The notes under the pieces: generated by a model
What the model was told of the DNA's origin: nothing
What the model saw: only the letters and a program-made list of their open reading frames with translations
The model's database searches: none
Part shown: in pieces, positions 35,563 through 43,452 of the stretch
How the letters are laid out: every line of letters starts with the position of its first letter
How positions within the stretch are numbered: position 1 is the stretch's first letter
Assembly (NCBI GenBank): GCA_004562395.1
Contig: SFQY01000001.1
Location: 1 to 64,000 of the forward strand
Direction of reading: 5' to 3'
DNA length: 64,000 nucleotides
Source: a bacterium
Lineage (GTDB): Bacteria; Bacillota; Clostridia; Oscillospirales; Oscillospiraceae
Program-made: the position numbers and the translations under genes

Positions 35563-36163
35563 AGAATTTTCTCAGGAAGGTTCTGCGGTGGATGGGACAG
35601 GGGCCGAATTCCCGCAGGGCGTCATAATGGGCCCGGGTCCCGTAGCCTTTATGGATCTCGAAGCCATACTGGGGGTACTGCCGGGCCATGTCCAGCATAT
35701 AGTCGTCCCGGGACACCTTGGCCAGAATGGAGGCCGCCGCGATGTTGGCGCTGAGGCTGTCTCCTTTCACCACCGTGTGGACCGGAAGGCCGAAATCCGT
35801 CTCCCGGTTTCCGTCGATCAGCGCCAGCTCCGGCGAAAGGCTCAGCTGGGCCATTGCACGCTTCATGGCAAGGAAGGTGGCCTGGAGAATGTTGATTTCG
35901 TCGATCTCCGCCTCGGAGGCGAAGCCCACGCCCCAGGCCAGAGCCTGCTCCCGGATCAGGGGAAACAGCTCCCTCCGCTTTTTATCGGAGAGCTTTTTGC
36001 TGTCGGTCAGTCCCGGCAGCTGAAGATGCTTCGGAAGGATCACCGCTGCCGCGCACACCGGCCCCGCCAGAGGTCCCCGGCCCGCCTCGTCCACGCCGCA
36101 GATCACATTGACGCCCCGGCTGTAGAAGCCGTCCTCGATTTCCCACATATTTTCTACGCTCAT
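35549..36163 (-). CDS. rnhB: Ribonuclease HII
   Basis: 204 residues. RNase HII signatures are present: CGVDEAGRGPLAGPVCAAAV (two catalytic acids), ALIDGN and DSLSANIAAASILAKVSRDDYM. It nicks RNA of RNA-DNA hybrids and removes misincorporated ribonucleotides. It overlaps rbgA by 4 bases. Confidence 0.97.
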   Translation of the reverse strand: MSVENMWEIEDGFYSRGVNVICGVDEAGRGPLAGPVCAAAVILPKHLQLPGLTDSKKLSDKKRRELFPLIREQALAWGVGFASEAEIDEINILQATFLAMKRAMAQLSLSPELALIDGNRETDFGLPVHTVVKGDSLSANIAAASILAKVSRDDYMLDMARQYPQYGFEIHKGYGTRAHYDALREFGPCPIHRRTFLRKFYGEQ

Positions 36164-37026
36164 ATGGTTTCCTCCGGCATTTCCAGAGTAAATTTGCCCA
36201 GCTTGCCGCCCCGGAACTCATCCAGCAGCACCTTGGACATCCGCTCCGTATTGACCTCGCCGCCGGAAACCAGGTAGCCCCGCTTTCTGGCAGCCATTTC
36301 CACCAGCTCCCAGCCGGGAGTGCCGGCAGGAGCCTCTACCTTGTAGCGCTCCAGCAGCGTCCGGGGATAGAACCGGTGCAGCAGCTCCATCAGCCGGCAG
36401 GCCAGCTCCTCCAGGTCCATGACCCCTTCCTTGACGGCGCCGGTGTAGGCCAGCATCATTCCCACGTTGGGATCCTCAAACTTGGGCCAGAGGATGCCGG
36501 GGGTATCCAGCAGCTGAAGGCCGCCGTCCACCGTCACCCACTGCTTGCCCCGGGTCACGCCGGGACGGTTCTCCGCCTTGGCGCCCTTCCGGCCGGAGAT
36601 CTGGTTGATCAGGGTGGATTTTCCCACATTGGGGATCCCCACCACCATGACCCGCAGAGGACGGTTCATGCCCCGCTGGGCATCCCGGCGGATTTTCTCG
36701 GCGCAGGCCGTCCGGACCGCGGGCGTAAAATCGGCGACGCCCCGCCGGGTCTTGCAGTCGGTGGCGATCACCGCCATCCCTTTTTCTTTAAAATAAGCCG
36801 CCCACCGTCTGGTCGCGGCAGGGTCCGCCAGGTCCATCCGGTTCAGCACCAGGATTCTGGGCTTGCTGCCGCAGATGGCGTCGATATCCGGATTTCGGCT
36901 GGACTGGGGGATCCGGGCGTCCACGATCTCGCAGACCGCGTCCACCTGCTTCAGATCCGCCTCAATCTGGCGGCGGGTCTTGGTCATGTGGCCCGGATAC
37001 CACTGAATATTCATATCTTCCGTCAT
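36160..37026 (-). CDS. rbgA: Ribosome biogenesis GTPase RbgA (YlqF)
   Basis: 288 residues with a circularly permuted GTPase order: G4 (LNRMDL) precedes G1 (GIPNVGKSTLINQ) and G3 (LLDTPGILWP). The family N-terminus IQWYPGHMTKTRRQ is intact. It promotes a late step of 50S assembly. Its ATG overlaps the lepB stop codon (ATGA). A second ATG four codons in is also possible as the start. Confidence 0.96.
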   Translation of the reverse strand: MTEDMNIQWYPGHMTKTRRQIEADLKQVDAVCEIVDARIPQSSRNPDIDAICGSKPRILVLNRMDLADPAATRRWAAYFKEKGMAVIATDCKTRRGVADFTPAVRTACAEKIRRDAQRGMNRPLRVMVVGIPNVGKSTLINQISGRKGAKAENRPGVTRGKQWVTVDGGLQLLDTPGILWPKFEDPNVGMMLAYTGAVKEGVMDLEELACRLMELLHRFYPRTLLERYKVEAPAGTPGWELVEMAARKRGYLVSGGEVNTERMSKVLLDEFRGGKLGKFTLEMPEETI

Positions 37027-37631
37027 TTCAGCGCTCCAATTCTCCCGCCGTCCCGGGGAAGGGTATCATGATGGGTCCCGGGGATCATCAGGCAGATGGC
37101 CTTGCCAAGGATTTCCCGCCGGTCGATCTGTCCGATCTCCGGGTTCCGGCTGTCCTTGGACACCCCCCGGTTATCTCCCAGGACGAAGATGCAGCCCTCC
37201 TTCACGGTCAGTGGGAAGGAAACGCCCTCGGAGTCCGTGGTCAGGCTGTTGATATAGTCCTCTTCCAGCGCCGTGCCGTCCACATAGACAATTCCGTTGT
37301 CAAAATCAATGTCCACCTGCTGCCCTTCCGTGGCGATGATCCGCTTGACAATGGGCCTGCCGTTGTCAAAGGCCCGCTTGCTGATCACCACGATGTCCCC
37401 CTGCTGGGGCTCCCGGTAGAAAAGGTTGCTCAGCAGCAGCAGATAGTCCCCGTCCCAGAGGGTGGGATACATAGAGTCCTGGGACACCACGATCACCCGG
37501 AACAAAAGTAAAAACACCAGCACGATGGCCATCAGCATATAGATCAGGTCATGCAGGTACAGCACCAGGCTTTTCTTCCAGCCCGGCTTCTCTTTTTCCT
37601 TTTTTTGCTTCTTCTCTTCTTCCTCAGCCAT
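37023..37631 (-). CDS. lepB: Signal peptidase I
   Basis: 202 residues with a charged N-terminus, one transmembrane helix (residues about 21-47), the catalytic serine Ser53 in SQDSMYPTLWDGD, and the general-base lysine (about Lys96) in IVKRIIATEG. It cleaves signal peptides outside the membrane. It is the first gene of the operon running to the phosphoesterase. Confidence 0.95.
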   Translation of the reverse strand: MAEEEEKKQKKEKEKPGWKKSLVLYLHDLIYMLMAIVLVFLLLFRVIVVSQDSMYPTLWDGDYLLLLSNLFYREPQQGDIVVISKRAFDNGRPIVKRIIATEGQQVDIDFDNGIVYVDGTALEEDYINSLTTDSEGVSFPLTVKEGCIFVLGDNRGVSKDSRNPEIGQIDRREILGKAICLMIPGTHHDTLPRDGGRIGALK

Positions 37632-37709
37632 GGCTGAATCCTCCTGTAAAAAACGGTCCGAAACCCGTTCGTGACATTTATTTCCGCATATGGGCGGTGA
37701 TTCCGTATT

Positions 37710-37715
37710 AGTATA
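37710..37715 (-). promoter_or_regulatory. extended -10 promoter element of the lepB operon
   Basis: On the minus strand TATACT is preceded by TGC, an extended -10 element; no convincing -35 box is present. It lies about 80 bases before lepB. Confidence 0.45.
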
Positions 37716-37762
37716 GCACAGGAACCGGTGGTTTTCTATAACAAATTGTGAAACTTTGCAAT

Positions 37763-37791
37763 AAAAAAAGAGGGCAAAGCCCTCTTTTTTT
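37763..37791. terminator. terminator between rplS and lepB
   Basis: Perfect stem AAAAAAAGAGGGC with GCCCTCTTTTTTT around a 3-base loop; works on both strands and separates rplS from the lepB operon. Confidence 0.9.
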
Positions 37792-37804
37792 ATCGAATTG
37801 AGGA

Positions 37805-38146
37805 TCAGACCTTCTCCTTGATCTTCGCGGACTTGCCGAAGCGGTCCCGCAGATAGTACAGCTTCGCGCGGCGGACCTTGCCCTTGCGGACGGTCTCAAC
37901 CATGGCAACGTTGGGAGAATGCAGGGGGAAGACCTTCTCGCAGCCAACGCCGTAGGAGATACGGCGAACGGTGATGGTCTCACCAATACCGCCGTGCTTA
38001 CGGGCGATAACGGTGCCTTCAAACACCTGGATACGCTCACGGGAACCTTCCTTGATGCGCACATGCACACGAACGGTGTCGCCCACCCGAACCTCGGGCA
38101 GCTCTTCCTTCATGTACTGGCTGTTCAGAGCCTTAACCAAATCCAT
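37805..38146 (-). CDS. rplS: 50S ribosomal protein L19
   Basis: 113 residues, standard length, from the ATG after AAGGAGG. Family segments are [50 protein letters not shown] and [21 protein letters not shown]. It sits at the 30S-50S interface. Transcribed separately from lepB because a strong terminator lies between the two. Confidence 0.98.
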   Translation of the reverse strand: MDLVKALNSQYMKEELPEVRVGDTVRVHVRIKEGSRERIQVFEGTVIARKHGGIGETITVRRISYGVGCEKVFPLHSPNVAMVETVRKGKVRRAKLYYLRDRFGKSAKIKEKV

Positions 38147-38226
38147 TTTCTTGTCCTCCTTAAATATTAGGCGTTCATGCGTACAAATTCCGTCGCAGAG
38201 GACTCACCTTGATTTCAGACCGATTT

Positions 38227-38255
38227 ATTTTAGCATGGGCAAATGAAAAAATCAA
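38227..38255 (-). promoter_or_regulatory. sigma-A promoter of rplS
   Basis: On the minus strand there is TTGATT (plus 38250-38255), a 17-base spacer and TAAAAT (plus 38227-38232), leaving an untranslated leader of about 75 bases. Confidence 0.62.
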
Positions 38256-38282
38256 GTCTTTTTTTCACAAAAATCCCGGATT

Positions 38283-39686
38283 TTACGCCTCTTTTTCGGA
38301 ATCCGGAAGTCTCTGACGGTTCATGGGATTCCAGCTTCCGTTCAGGTAGCAGATCAGAAACATCACGAACAGTGCCAGATTGTGCCCGATCATGCAGGCC
38401 CAGGCAGAGATCAGGCCCATACCCAGGATCTGGGTACACAGATAGGTTCCCAGGATCCGGATCCCCCACATGCCGCTGACGCTGAACGCAAAGGGCCGCA
38501 GTGTATTTCCCATTCCCTGCATCATACCCTCGATGATGATGGAAACCCCATAGAAGGGCTCCGACAGAGCCACCATCCGCAGCACCGCGGCCCCCAGGGC
38601 AATGACCCGGGGATCGGCGGAGAAGAGGGACATCATGTCCTGCGCGAACAGGAACAGGGCTCCTCCGGAGAGTACCATCAGGGACACCTCGATCAGCAGG
38701 ATCATCCGGGCCAGGTCCCCGGCGCGCCGGTTATCCCGGGCTCCCAGGGCATTGCCCGCCAGGGTGGCCGCGGCGGTCTGCATCCCGTAGCCGGGGATAT
38801 AAAACGCGGATTCCACCGTATTGGCAATGGTATGGGCCGCCGCCGACACCTCGCCCAGGGAGTTGATCATGGCGGCAAAGGCCACGTACCCCAGGGATGT
38901 GGCGAAGCGCTGCAGGGCGTTGGGCAGTGCCACCCGGACACAGGGCCGCAGAATCTCCCAGTCCGGCCGCAGGGACTGACCCTTGGGGGAGAGGGATTCA
39001 TGCCGCCACAGAGCCGCCGTCATGCAGACGCCTCCCGCCGTAAAGGCGATGGCACTGGCGGCAGCCGCGCCGGTGACCCCAAGGCCCGCTCCGGGGAGCA
39101 TAACGCCAAGCACCGGTCTGGAAGGATAGATCAGCAGGCAGTTGAGCACCACGTTGATGCCGTTGACCAGCAGTCCCACCCGCATGGGAGTCCTGCTGTC
39201 CCCTGCCGCCCGCAGAAGGGTGCCGAAGAGAATCATGGCCGTCCGGAACAGCATTGGCGTATAGAGAATGAAAAAGTACCGGGAGGCCAGCTCCTGAATG
39301 GCGGGATCCGCCCGCATCCACAGGGGGATCCTGCCGCTGAGGCCAAGGGTCAGGGCCGTAAAAAACAAACCGCAGACCAAAGCCGCCAGCACCGCCTGGG
39401 AGGACGCGCGCCTTGCCCGCTCCCTGTCCCCCGCGCCCCAGGCCCGGGCCACATAGGACAAAAAGCCCACTCCCACGGCGGAAATGGTACTGCCGATCAG
39501 CCAGTTGACGGTACTGGTAGACCCCACGGCGGCAGTGGCCTGGGTACCCAGTGAACCGACCATGGCCGTATCGATATACTGAACGGCAGTCTGCATCAGC
39601 TGCTCCAGCATTGTGGGCCACGCCAGGGCAAAAATGGAAGGGACCATTTCCCAGGGCAGGCCAAACAGTCTTTTGTTCTTCGTCAT
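38283..39686 (-). CDS. MATE-family multidrug/Na+ antiporter
   Basis: 467 residues from the ATG reading MTKNKRLFGL; a GTG eight codons earlier is possible. Twelve hydrophobic helices. MATE signatures include ALAWPTMLEQLMQTAVQYIDTAMVG at the N-terminus and the repeated half containing LPNALQRFATSLGYVAFAAMIN. It exports organic cations or drugs using ion gradients; substrate not predictable. Transcribed alone. The 3' end is close to the rplS promoter. Confidence 0.94.
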   Translation of the reverse strand: MTKNKRLFGLPWEMVPSIFALAWPTMLEQLMQTAVQYIDTAMVGSLGTQATAAVGSTSTVNWLIGSTISAVGVGFLSYVARAWGAGDRERARRASSQAVLAALVCGLFFTALTLGLSGRIPLWMRADPAIQELASRYFFILYTPMLFRTAMILFGTLLRAAGDSRTPMRVGLLVNGINVVLNCLLIYPSRPVLGVMLPGAGLGVTGAAAASAIAFTAGGVCMTAALWRHESLSPKGQSLRPDWEILRPCVRVALPNALQRFATSLGYVAFAAMINSLGEVSAAAHTIANTVESAFYIPGYGMQTAAATLAGNALGARDNRRAGDLARMILLIEVSLMVLSGGALFLFAQDMMSLFSADPRVIALGAAVLRMVALSEPFYGVSIIIEGMMQGMGNTLRPFAFSVSGMWGIRILGTYLCTQILGMGLISAWACMIGHNLALFVMFLICYLNGSWNPMNRQRLPDSEKEA

Positions 39687-39746
39687 TTTTTCTAAGCCGC
39701 CCTCCTTCACGGATCAGCAAACCAGTCGGGCTTTTCACCCGTTCAT

Positions 39747-39785
39747 GAAAAAGAAAAGGACATCCGGATGGATGTCCTTTTTCTT
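39747..39785 (-). terminator. rho-independent terminator of tRNA-Leu(CAG)
   Basis: Arms AAAAGGACATCC and GGATGTCCTTTT with a GGAT loop; on the minus strand the stem is followed by TTTTC. Confidence 0.8.
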
Positions 39786-39786
39786 T

Positions 39787-39874
39787 TGGTGGGCGAGGCG
39801 GGACTTGAACCCGCACGTCCGCAGTGAACACTAGAACCTGAATCTAGCGAGTCTACCAATTCCACCACTCGCCC
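39787..39874 (-). tRNA. tRNA-Leu(CAG)
   Basis: 88 bases including an encoded CCA. The acceptor stem GGGCGAG pairs with CTCGCCC. The anticodon stem CTAGA/TCTAG encloses the 7-base loop TTCAGGT with anticodon CAG. A long variable arm and the T arm GGGTTCAAGTCCC are present, as expected of a class II tRNA. Confidence 0.96.
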
Positions 39875-39906
39875 ATATATTGTCTGAGTTCCCTCAGCGC
39901 TTGAGT

Positions 39907-39935
39907 ATCATATCACAGAGGGCGAAATTTGTCAA
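39907..39935 (-). promoter_or_regulatory. sigma-A promoter of tRNA-Leu
   Basis: On the minus strand there is TTGACA (plus 39930-39935), a 17-base spacer and TATGAT (plus 39907-39912), 33 bases upstream of the tRNA. Confidence 0.82.
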
Positions 39936-39994
39936 TAACTTTTTGCGGATTTTTTCAGAGAATCCGTTTCCCGCCGCACAGCGAAACCAACGAT

Positions 39995-40203
39995 AAAGGA
40001 TCGTTTACGCTGCGATGGTTGCGGTGCGCCCACAAGGCTCCCTCTGATGAGGGAGCTGTCGCGAAGCGACTGAGGGAGAGAAAATGTTCCGTTTTTTCCA
40101 TATTTACTAAGAACAAGAAAGGTTTCAGCCTTTCTCTCTCCCAGTCAGCTTCGCTGACAGCCCCCTCGTCAGAGGGGGCCTTGGGGACGCTAAACGATCA
40201 TTT
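39995..40203. mobile_element. MITE-like element 2 (same TIR, different palindromic core, 209 bp)
   Basis: Ends AAAGGATCGTTTA at 39995-40007 (one change from the consensus) and TAAACGATCATTT at 40191-40203. The core has no relation to the GGCGGGGGC core of elements 1, 3, 5 and 6: it is an imperfect inverted repeat of about 50-base arms with units such as CTCCCTCTGATGAGGGAG and GTCGCGAAGCGAC on the left and matching sequence on the right. Confidence 0.68.
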
Positions 40204-40225
40204 CTCTCCATTCGTCCCGGGGAAA

Positions 40226-40420
40226 TCAATCCTTATAGTAGAGCATACAGTGGCAATAGCCCTTGAATTCCGGGTCCGCGATCTGCTCCCGGAACTCCCG
40301 GCAGATACACTTGTTCTCCTCTGTCCGCTCCAGCCGGCAGGGGCAATAGCCGCCGGTGCGCTTCAGGCCCTCCCGAATGGTCTGGACCATTTCCTTGTCC
40401 TCGTTCAAACGAACCGCCAT
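40226..40420 (-). CDS. Ferredoxin-thioredoxin reductase catalytic-subunit-like Fe-S protein
   Basis: 64 residues from the ATG reading MAVRLNEDKEMVQTIREGL; the GTG three codons earlier overlaps the ribosome-binding site. Cysteine motifs CPC, CIC and CHC (CPC-x9-CIC-x15-CHC) match the FTR catalytic beta chain, which holds a 4Fe-4S cluster next to a redox-active disulfide. It lacks a gene for the variable FTR subunit nearby. Found alone in many anaerobes, it may reduce a thioredoxin-like partner from ferredoxin. The spacing differs from plant FTR. Confidence 0.82.
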   Translation of the reverse strand: MAVRLNEDKEMVQTIREGLKRTGGYCPCRLERTEENKCICREFREQIADPEFKGYCHCMLYYKD

Positions 40421-40528
40421 TTTTGTCACTTCCCTTCTCTTTCCTGATTCACTGTCTTTGCGTAACTCGTATCATCCGAAAATCCGGATTCCCCAGGCAC
40501 CGCAGAAAATATCTGAGCAGATAAACAA

Positions 40529-40569
40529 AAAGTCCCTGTTTGATGGGATACCCAAAAAACAGGAACTTT
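40529..40569 (-). terminator. terminator of tRNA-Ser(GCT)
   Basis: On the minus strand the stem AAAGTTCCTGTTT with AAACAGGGACTTT (one G-U pair) is followed by TTGTTT and abuts the tRNA 3' end. Confidence 0.7.
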
Positions 40570-40660
40570 GGCGGAGTGAGAGGGATTTGAACCCTCGCGC
40601 GCTTTTTAGACGCCTACTCCCTTAGCAGGGGAGCCCCTTCGGCCTCTTGGGTATCACTCC
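40569..40660 (-). tRNA. tRNA-Ser(GCT)
   Basis: 92 bases with CCA. Acceptor GGAGTGA pairs with TCACTCC. The anticodon stem CTCCC/GGGAG encloses CTGCTAA with anticodon GCT; the long variable arm (AGGCGTCTAAAAAGCGCGC) and T arm GGGTTCAAATCCC are typical of serine tRNAs. Confidence 0.96.
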
Positions 40661-40691
40661 GAATCAGAAATCGTCCCGATTCGCAAAACCC

Positions 40692-40720
40692 TTGACTTTT
40701 TCCCGGCCGGATGGTATAGT
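40692..40720 (+). promoter_or_regulatory. sigma-A promoter of tRNA-Ser(TGA)
   Basis: TTGACT at 40692-40697, a 17-base spacer and TATAGT at 40715-40720, 11 bases before the tRNA. Confidence 0.75.
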
Positions 40721-40731
40721 TTAGGGCATAC

Positions 40732-40819
40732 GGAGAGATGTCCGAGGGGTTTAAGGAGCCAGTCCTGAAAACTGGTGATGGGGCAACCCACCGTGGGTTC
40801 GAATCCCACTCTCTCCGCC
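40732..40819 (+). tRNA. tRNA-Ser(TGA)
   Basis: 88 bases with CCA. Acceptor GGAGAGA pairs with TCTCTCC. The anticodon stem CCAGT/ACTGG encloses CCTGAAA with anticodon TGA. Long variable arm; T arm GGGTTCGAATCCC. Divergent from tRNA-Ser(GCT). Confidence 0.96.
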
Positions 40820-40825
40820 ACACCC

Positions 40826-40857
40826 AAAATCCACCCTTCGGGGTGGATTTCTTTTTT
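40826..40857 (+). terminator. rho-independent terminator of tRNA-Ser(TGA)
   Basis: Perfect stem AAATCCACCC with GGGTGGATTT around a TTCG tetraloop, followed by CTTTTTTT. Confidence 0.9.
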
Positions 40858-40944
40858 TGGGGAAAGGGGATCTGCCTGAGGCAGGGACGGCCCATCGAAG
40901 CAGCACAATTGCTCCGACGGGTCGTTTTGTATTTTGCAGGTGAA

Positions 40945-41223
40945 TCATTCCCCGCCCGTTTCCTTCCGGTCTTTTTTCGCCAGCTCCAGCACATCGCCCA
41001 TTTTCCCCAGGATCACGCTGTAATTTTCCCGGAGGTGGGGACGCAGGCAGCCGGAGCAGTCCTTGATTCCCTTGGCGGTATAGCGGAAGCTGCCGCCGCA
41101 CCGGTCTCCCAGACAGTACAGGGGACAGTAGCAGAACAGGCAGCTGAAGGTCTCCGGGTCCGCCCCCTTGTGGCAGGGGAAATACTCGCATTCCCGGTTC
41201 TGAAAAAAATCGTAATGGCTCAT
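40945..41223 (-). CDS. Cysteine-rich small-domain protein (PF04071-like)
   Basis: 92 residues from the ATG reading MSHYDFFQNRECEYFPCHKG; GGAAG lies upstream. The cysteine pattern CEYFPC, CLFCYCPLYCLGDRCGG and CSGCLRPH matches the cysteine-rich small domain family and suggests a metal or Fe-S cluster. It overlaps the stop of the GNAT gene (ATGA), so the two are coupled. Function unknown. Confidence 0.82.
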   Translation of the reverse strand: MSHYDFFQNRECEYFPCHKGADPETFSCLFCYCPLYCLGDRCGGSFRYTAKGIKDCSGCLRPHLRENYSVILGKMGDVLELAKKDRKETGGE

Positions 41224-41744
41224 TGCATTCTTCCTTTCCCATCGATCCAATAGCGCTGCTCCACAACGCCGTCCACCGTGATCTCATTTTCCAGGACACC
41301 GCCGTTGTTCCGAATGCTTTTGGCGGAGCCGATGTTGTCCTTGTGGCAGACCATCAGCACCCGGTCAATTCCCAGCTTCCGGCATTCCTCCAGGGCCAGA
41401 GCGATCATCCGGGTGGCTACCCCCTTGCGGCGCTGGGAGGGACGGACACCGTCTCCGATATGTCCGCCGTCCAGAAGCAGCCGCTCATTCAGCCAGTGGC
41501 GGATGTTCACCGCGCCCACAAACCTGTCCTGATCCTCGTCCAGACAGAAAAAGGTGGAATCCGGGACCAGTCCCGGTGCCGGCTCCCTGATTTCCAGATT
41601 TGCAAGGTAGCTGTCAAAATCCCGGTAGTCCAGCCGGCGGATGGCATAGGGGATGATCTTCTCTCCCGAGGCATACCACTCCTCCATCATTTCGTTCAGA
41701 TGTCCCCGGTATTTTGGTTCCAGCTTTACCAATCGCAGATTCAT
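41220..41744 (-). CDS. GNAT-family N-acetyltransferase
   Basis: 174 residues from the ATG after GGAGGG; an upstream frame extension has no support. The acetyl-CoA-binding motif is in GDGVRPSQRRKGVATRMIALALEEC, followed by VCHKDNIGSAKSIRNNGGVLEN, a pattern of YjgM/PhnO-like enzymes. Substrate unknown. It forms a minus-strand operon with the RluA-type gene (43-base gap) and the Cys-rich gene. Confidence 0.88.
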   Translation of the reverse strand: MNLRLVKLEPKYRGHLNEMMEEWYASGEKIIPYAIRRLDYRDFDSYLANLEIREPAPGLVPDSTFFCLDEDQDRFVGAVNIRHWLNERLLLDGGHIGDGVRPSQRRKGVATRMIALALEECRKLGIDRVLMVCHKDNIGSAKSIRNNGGVLENEITVDGVVEQRYWIDGKGRMQ

Positions 41745-41787
41745 GTTCTTTCCCTCCGAAAACGCTTTGCAATCAGGCAAAAGCATG

Positions 41788-42420
41788 TTATAATGGATCC
41801 CACGGATACCCCCGGGGCGGCTCCCGGGAAAACTCCATCCACGCTCCCGTGGCGGGATGGGCAAAGCCGATCCGGTGGGACCACAGGGCGATCTCACAGG
41901 GATCCTCCAGAAGGGCGTACTTCCGCTCCCCCACCAGCGGCATCCCCCGGCTGGCAAACTGGACCCGGATCTGGTGGGTCCTTCCGGTGCGCAGATGAAT
42001 CTCCACCTTGGAAAGCTCCCCTGCCCGGTCCAGGAGCCTGTAATCCAGCACCGCCTCCTGAACCCCCTTCCCCGGTTCCGTGGCCACCATGGTCATGCGC
42101 CGGGCCTTGTCCCGGTAAAGCAGGTCGGTAAAGGTCCCCTGACCCTCCGGAGGACAGCCGTGGACCACGGCAAGATATTCCTTGAAAAATCGGTCCTCCC
42201 GGATCTGCCGGGACAGCTCTCCGGCAGCAGCGGCGTTTCTCGCCAGCACCATCACACCGCTGACCACCCGGTCCAGCCGGTGGACCGTGCGCACATCGGC
42301 ATGGGGATCCCCCAACGCCTGGCGCACCAGCTCCGGCAGTCCCCCCGGTTCGTCGGTGGACAGCACCCGGGGCGGCTTGATACAGACCACAAGGTCCTGA
42401 TCGGTATACAGTAGTTCCAT
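41788..42420 (-). CDS. RluA-family pseudouridine synthase
   Basis: 210 residues, short for the family, without an S4 domain. The catalytic aspartate is in HRLDRVVSGVMVLARN, and the typical motifs FFKEYLAVVHG and RTGRTHQIRVQFASRGMPLVGERKY are present. It converts uridines to pseudouridine in rRNA or tRNA; the target cannot be told from sequence. First gene of a short operon. Confidence 0.92.
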   Translation of the reverse strand: MELLYTDQDLVVCIKPPRVLSTDEPGGLPELVRQALGDPHADVRTVHRLDRVVSGVMVLARNAAAAGELSRQIREDRFFKEYLAVVHGCPPEGQGTFTDLLYRDKARRMTMVATEPGKGVQEAVLDYRLLDRAGELSKVEIHLRTGRTHQIRVQFASRGMPLVGERKYALLEDPCEIALWSHRIGFAHPATGAWMEFSREPPRGYPWDPL

Positions 42421-42475
42421 AATTCCCCCATAACCTTAAAATAGATCCGCATTACCAGCGGAAGGAGGCAATCCC

Positions 42476-43435
42476 ATGAAAATCGTTATTTTGGACGGCA
42501 GGGCCCTGAACCCCGGCGACCTCTCCTATGACTGCATCCGCCAGTTCGGCGAGGTAACCCTCTACCAGCGCACCGAAACGGAGGCCGAAACCATCGAACG
42601 CATCGGTGACAGCGAAATTGTGCTGGTGAACAAGGTTCCCATCACGGAAGCGGTACTCGCCGCCTGCCCCGGCATCCGGCTCATCTGCGTTCAGGCCACA
42701 GGCTACAACATTGTGGACTGTGACGCCTGCGCCCGCCGGGGCATCCCGGTAACCAACGTTCCCGCCTACGGCACCGCCGCCGTGGCCCAGTTCACCATGG
42801 CGCTGATTCTGGAGCTTTGTCACCGGATCGGCCTCCACGACCAATCGGTTCATCGGGGCGACTGGGTAAAAAGCGACAACTTCTGCTACTGGCTGACGCC
42901 CCAGACGGAGCTGGCCGGAAAAACCCTGGGCATTCTCGGCTTCGGCCGGATCGGACGGGAAGTGGGAAAGCTGGCAAAGGCCTTCGGAATGCAGGTCATC
43001 GCCTGCAGCCGCAGCCAGTGTGAGGAAGGGCGGCAGATCGGGGAATATGTGGATATGGACACCCTGCTGGCCCGCTCCGATATTCTCTCCCTCCACTGTC
43101 CCCAGACTCCCGGAACGGAAAAGATCATCAACGCCCGGAGCCTCGCCAGGATGAAGGACGGCGCCATGCTGATCAACACCGCCCGGGGCGGCCTGCTGGA
43201 CGAAAACGCGGTGGCGGAGGCCCTGCGGTCCGGAAAGCTCCGGGGCGCCGCCGTGGATGTGGTTTCCAAAGAACCCATGGCTCCGGACAATCCCCTGCTG
43301 AGCGCCCCCGGCTGCATCATTACGCCCCATATCGCCTGGGCTCCCGTGGAGAGCCGCCAGCGGCTTCTGGACTGCGTGGTGGAAAACATCCGGTGCTTCC
43401 TCAACGGAACCCCTCAGAATGTGGTGAATCTGTGA
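42476..43435 (+). CDS. D-2-hydroxyacid dehydrogenase, HprA/glycerate dehydrogenase type
   Basis: 319 residues; GGAGG before the ATG. It has the Rossmann NAD(H) motif GKTLGILGFGRIGREVG, the substrate-binding Arg in NTARGGLLDENAVAEAL, the Glu in SKEPMAPDNPLL, and the catalytic His in ITPHIAWAPVESRQ. It reduces hydroxypyruvate or related 2-keto acids to D-2-hydroxy acids. Transcribed alone and divergent from the RluA-type gene. It could feed serine or glycerate metabolism. Confidence 0.92.
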   Translation: MKIVILDGRALNPGDLSYDCIRQFGEVTLYQRTETEAETIERIGDSEIVLVNKVPITEAVLAACPGIRLICVQATGYNIVDCDACARRGIPVTNVPAYGTAAVAQFTMALILELCHRIGLHDQSVHRGDWVKSDNFCYWLTPQTELAGKTLGILGFGRIGREVGKLAKAFGMQVIACSRSQCEEGRQIGEYVDMDTLLARSDILSLHCPQTPGTEKIINARSLARMKDGAMLINTARGGLLDENAVAEALRSGKLRGAAVDVVSKEPMAPDNPLLSAPGCIITPHIAWAPVESRQRLLDCVVENIRCFLNGTPQNVVNL

Positions 43436-43452
43436 ACCCTGCCGCAGACGCT

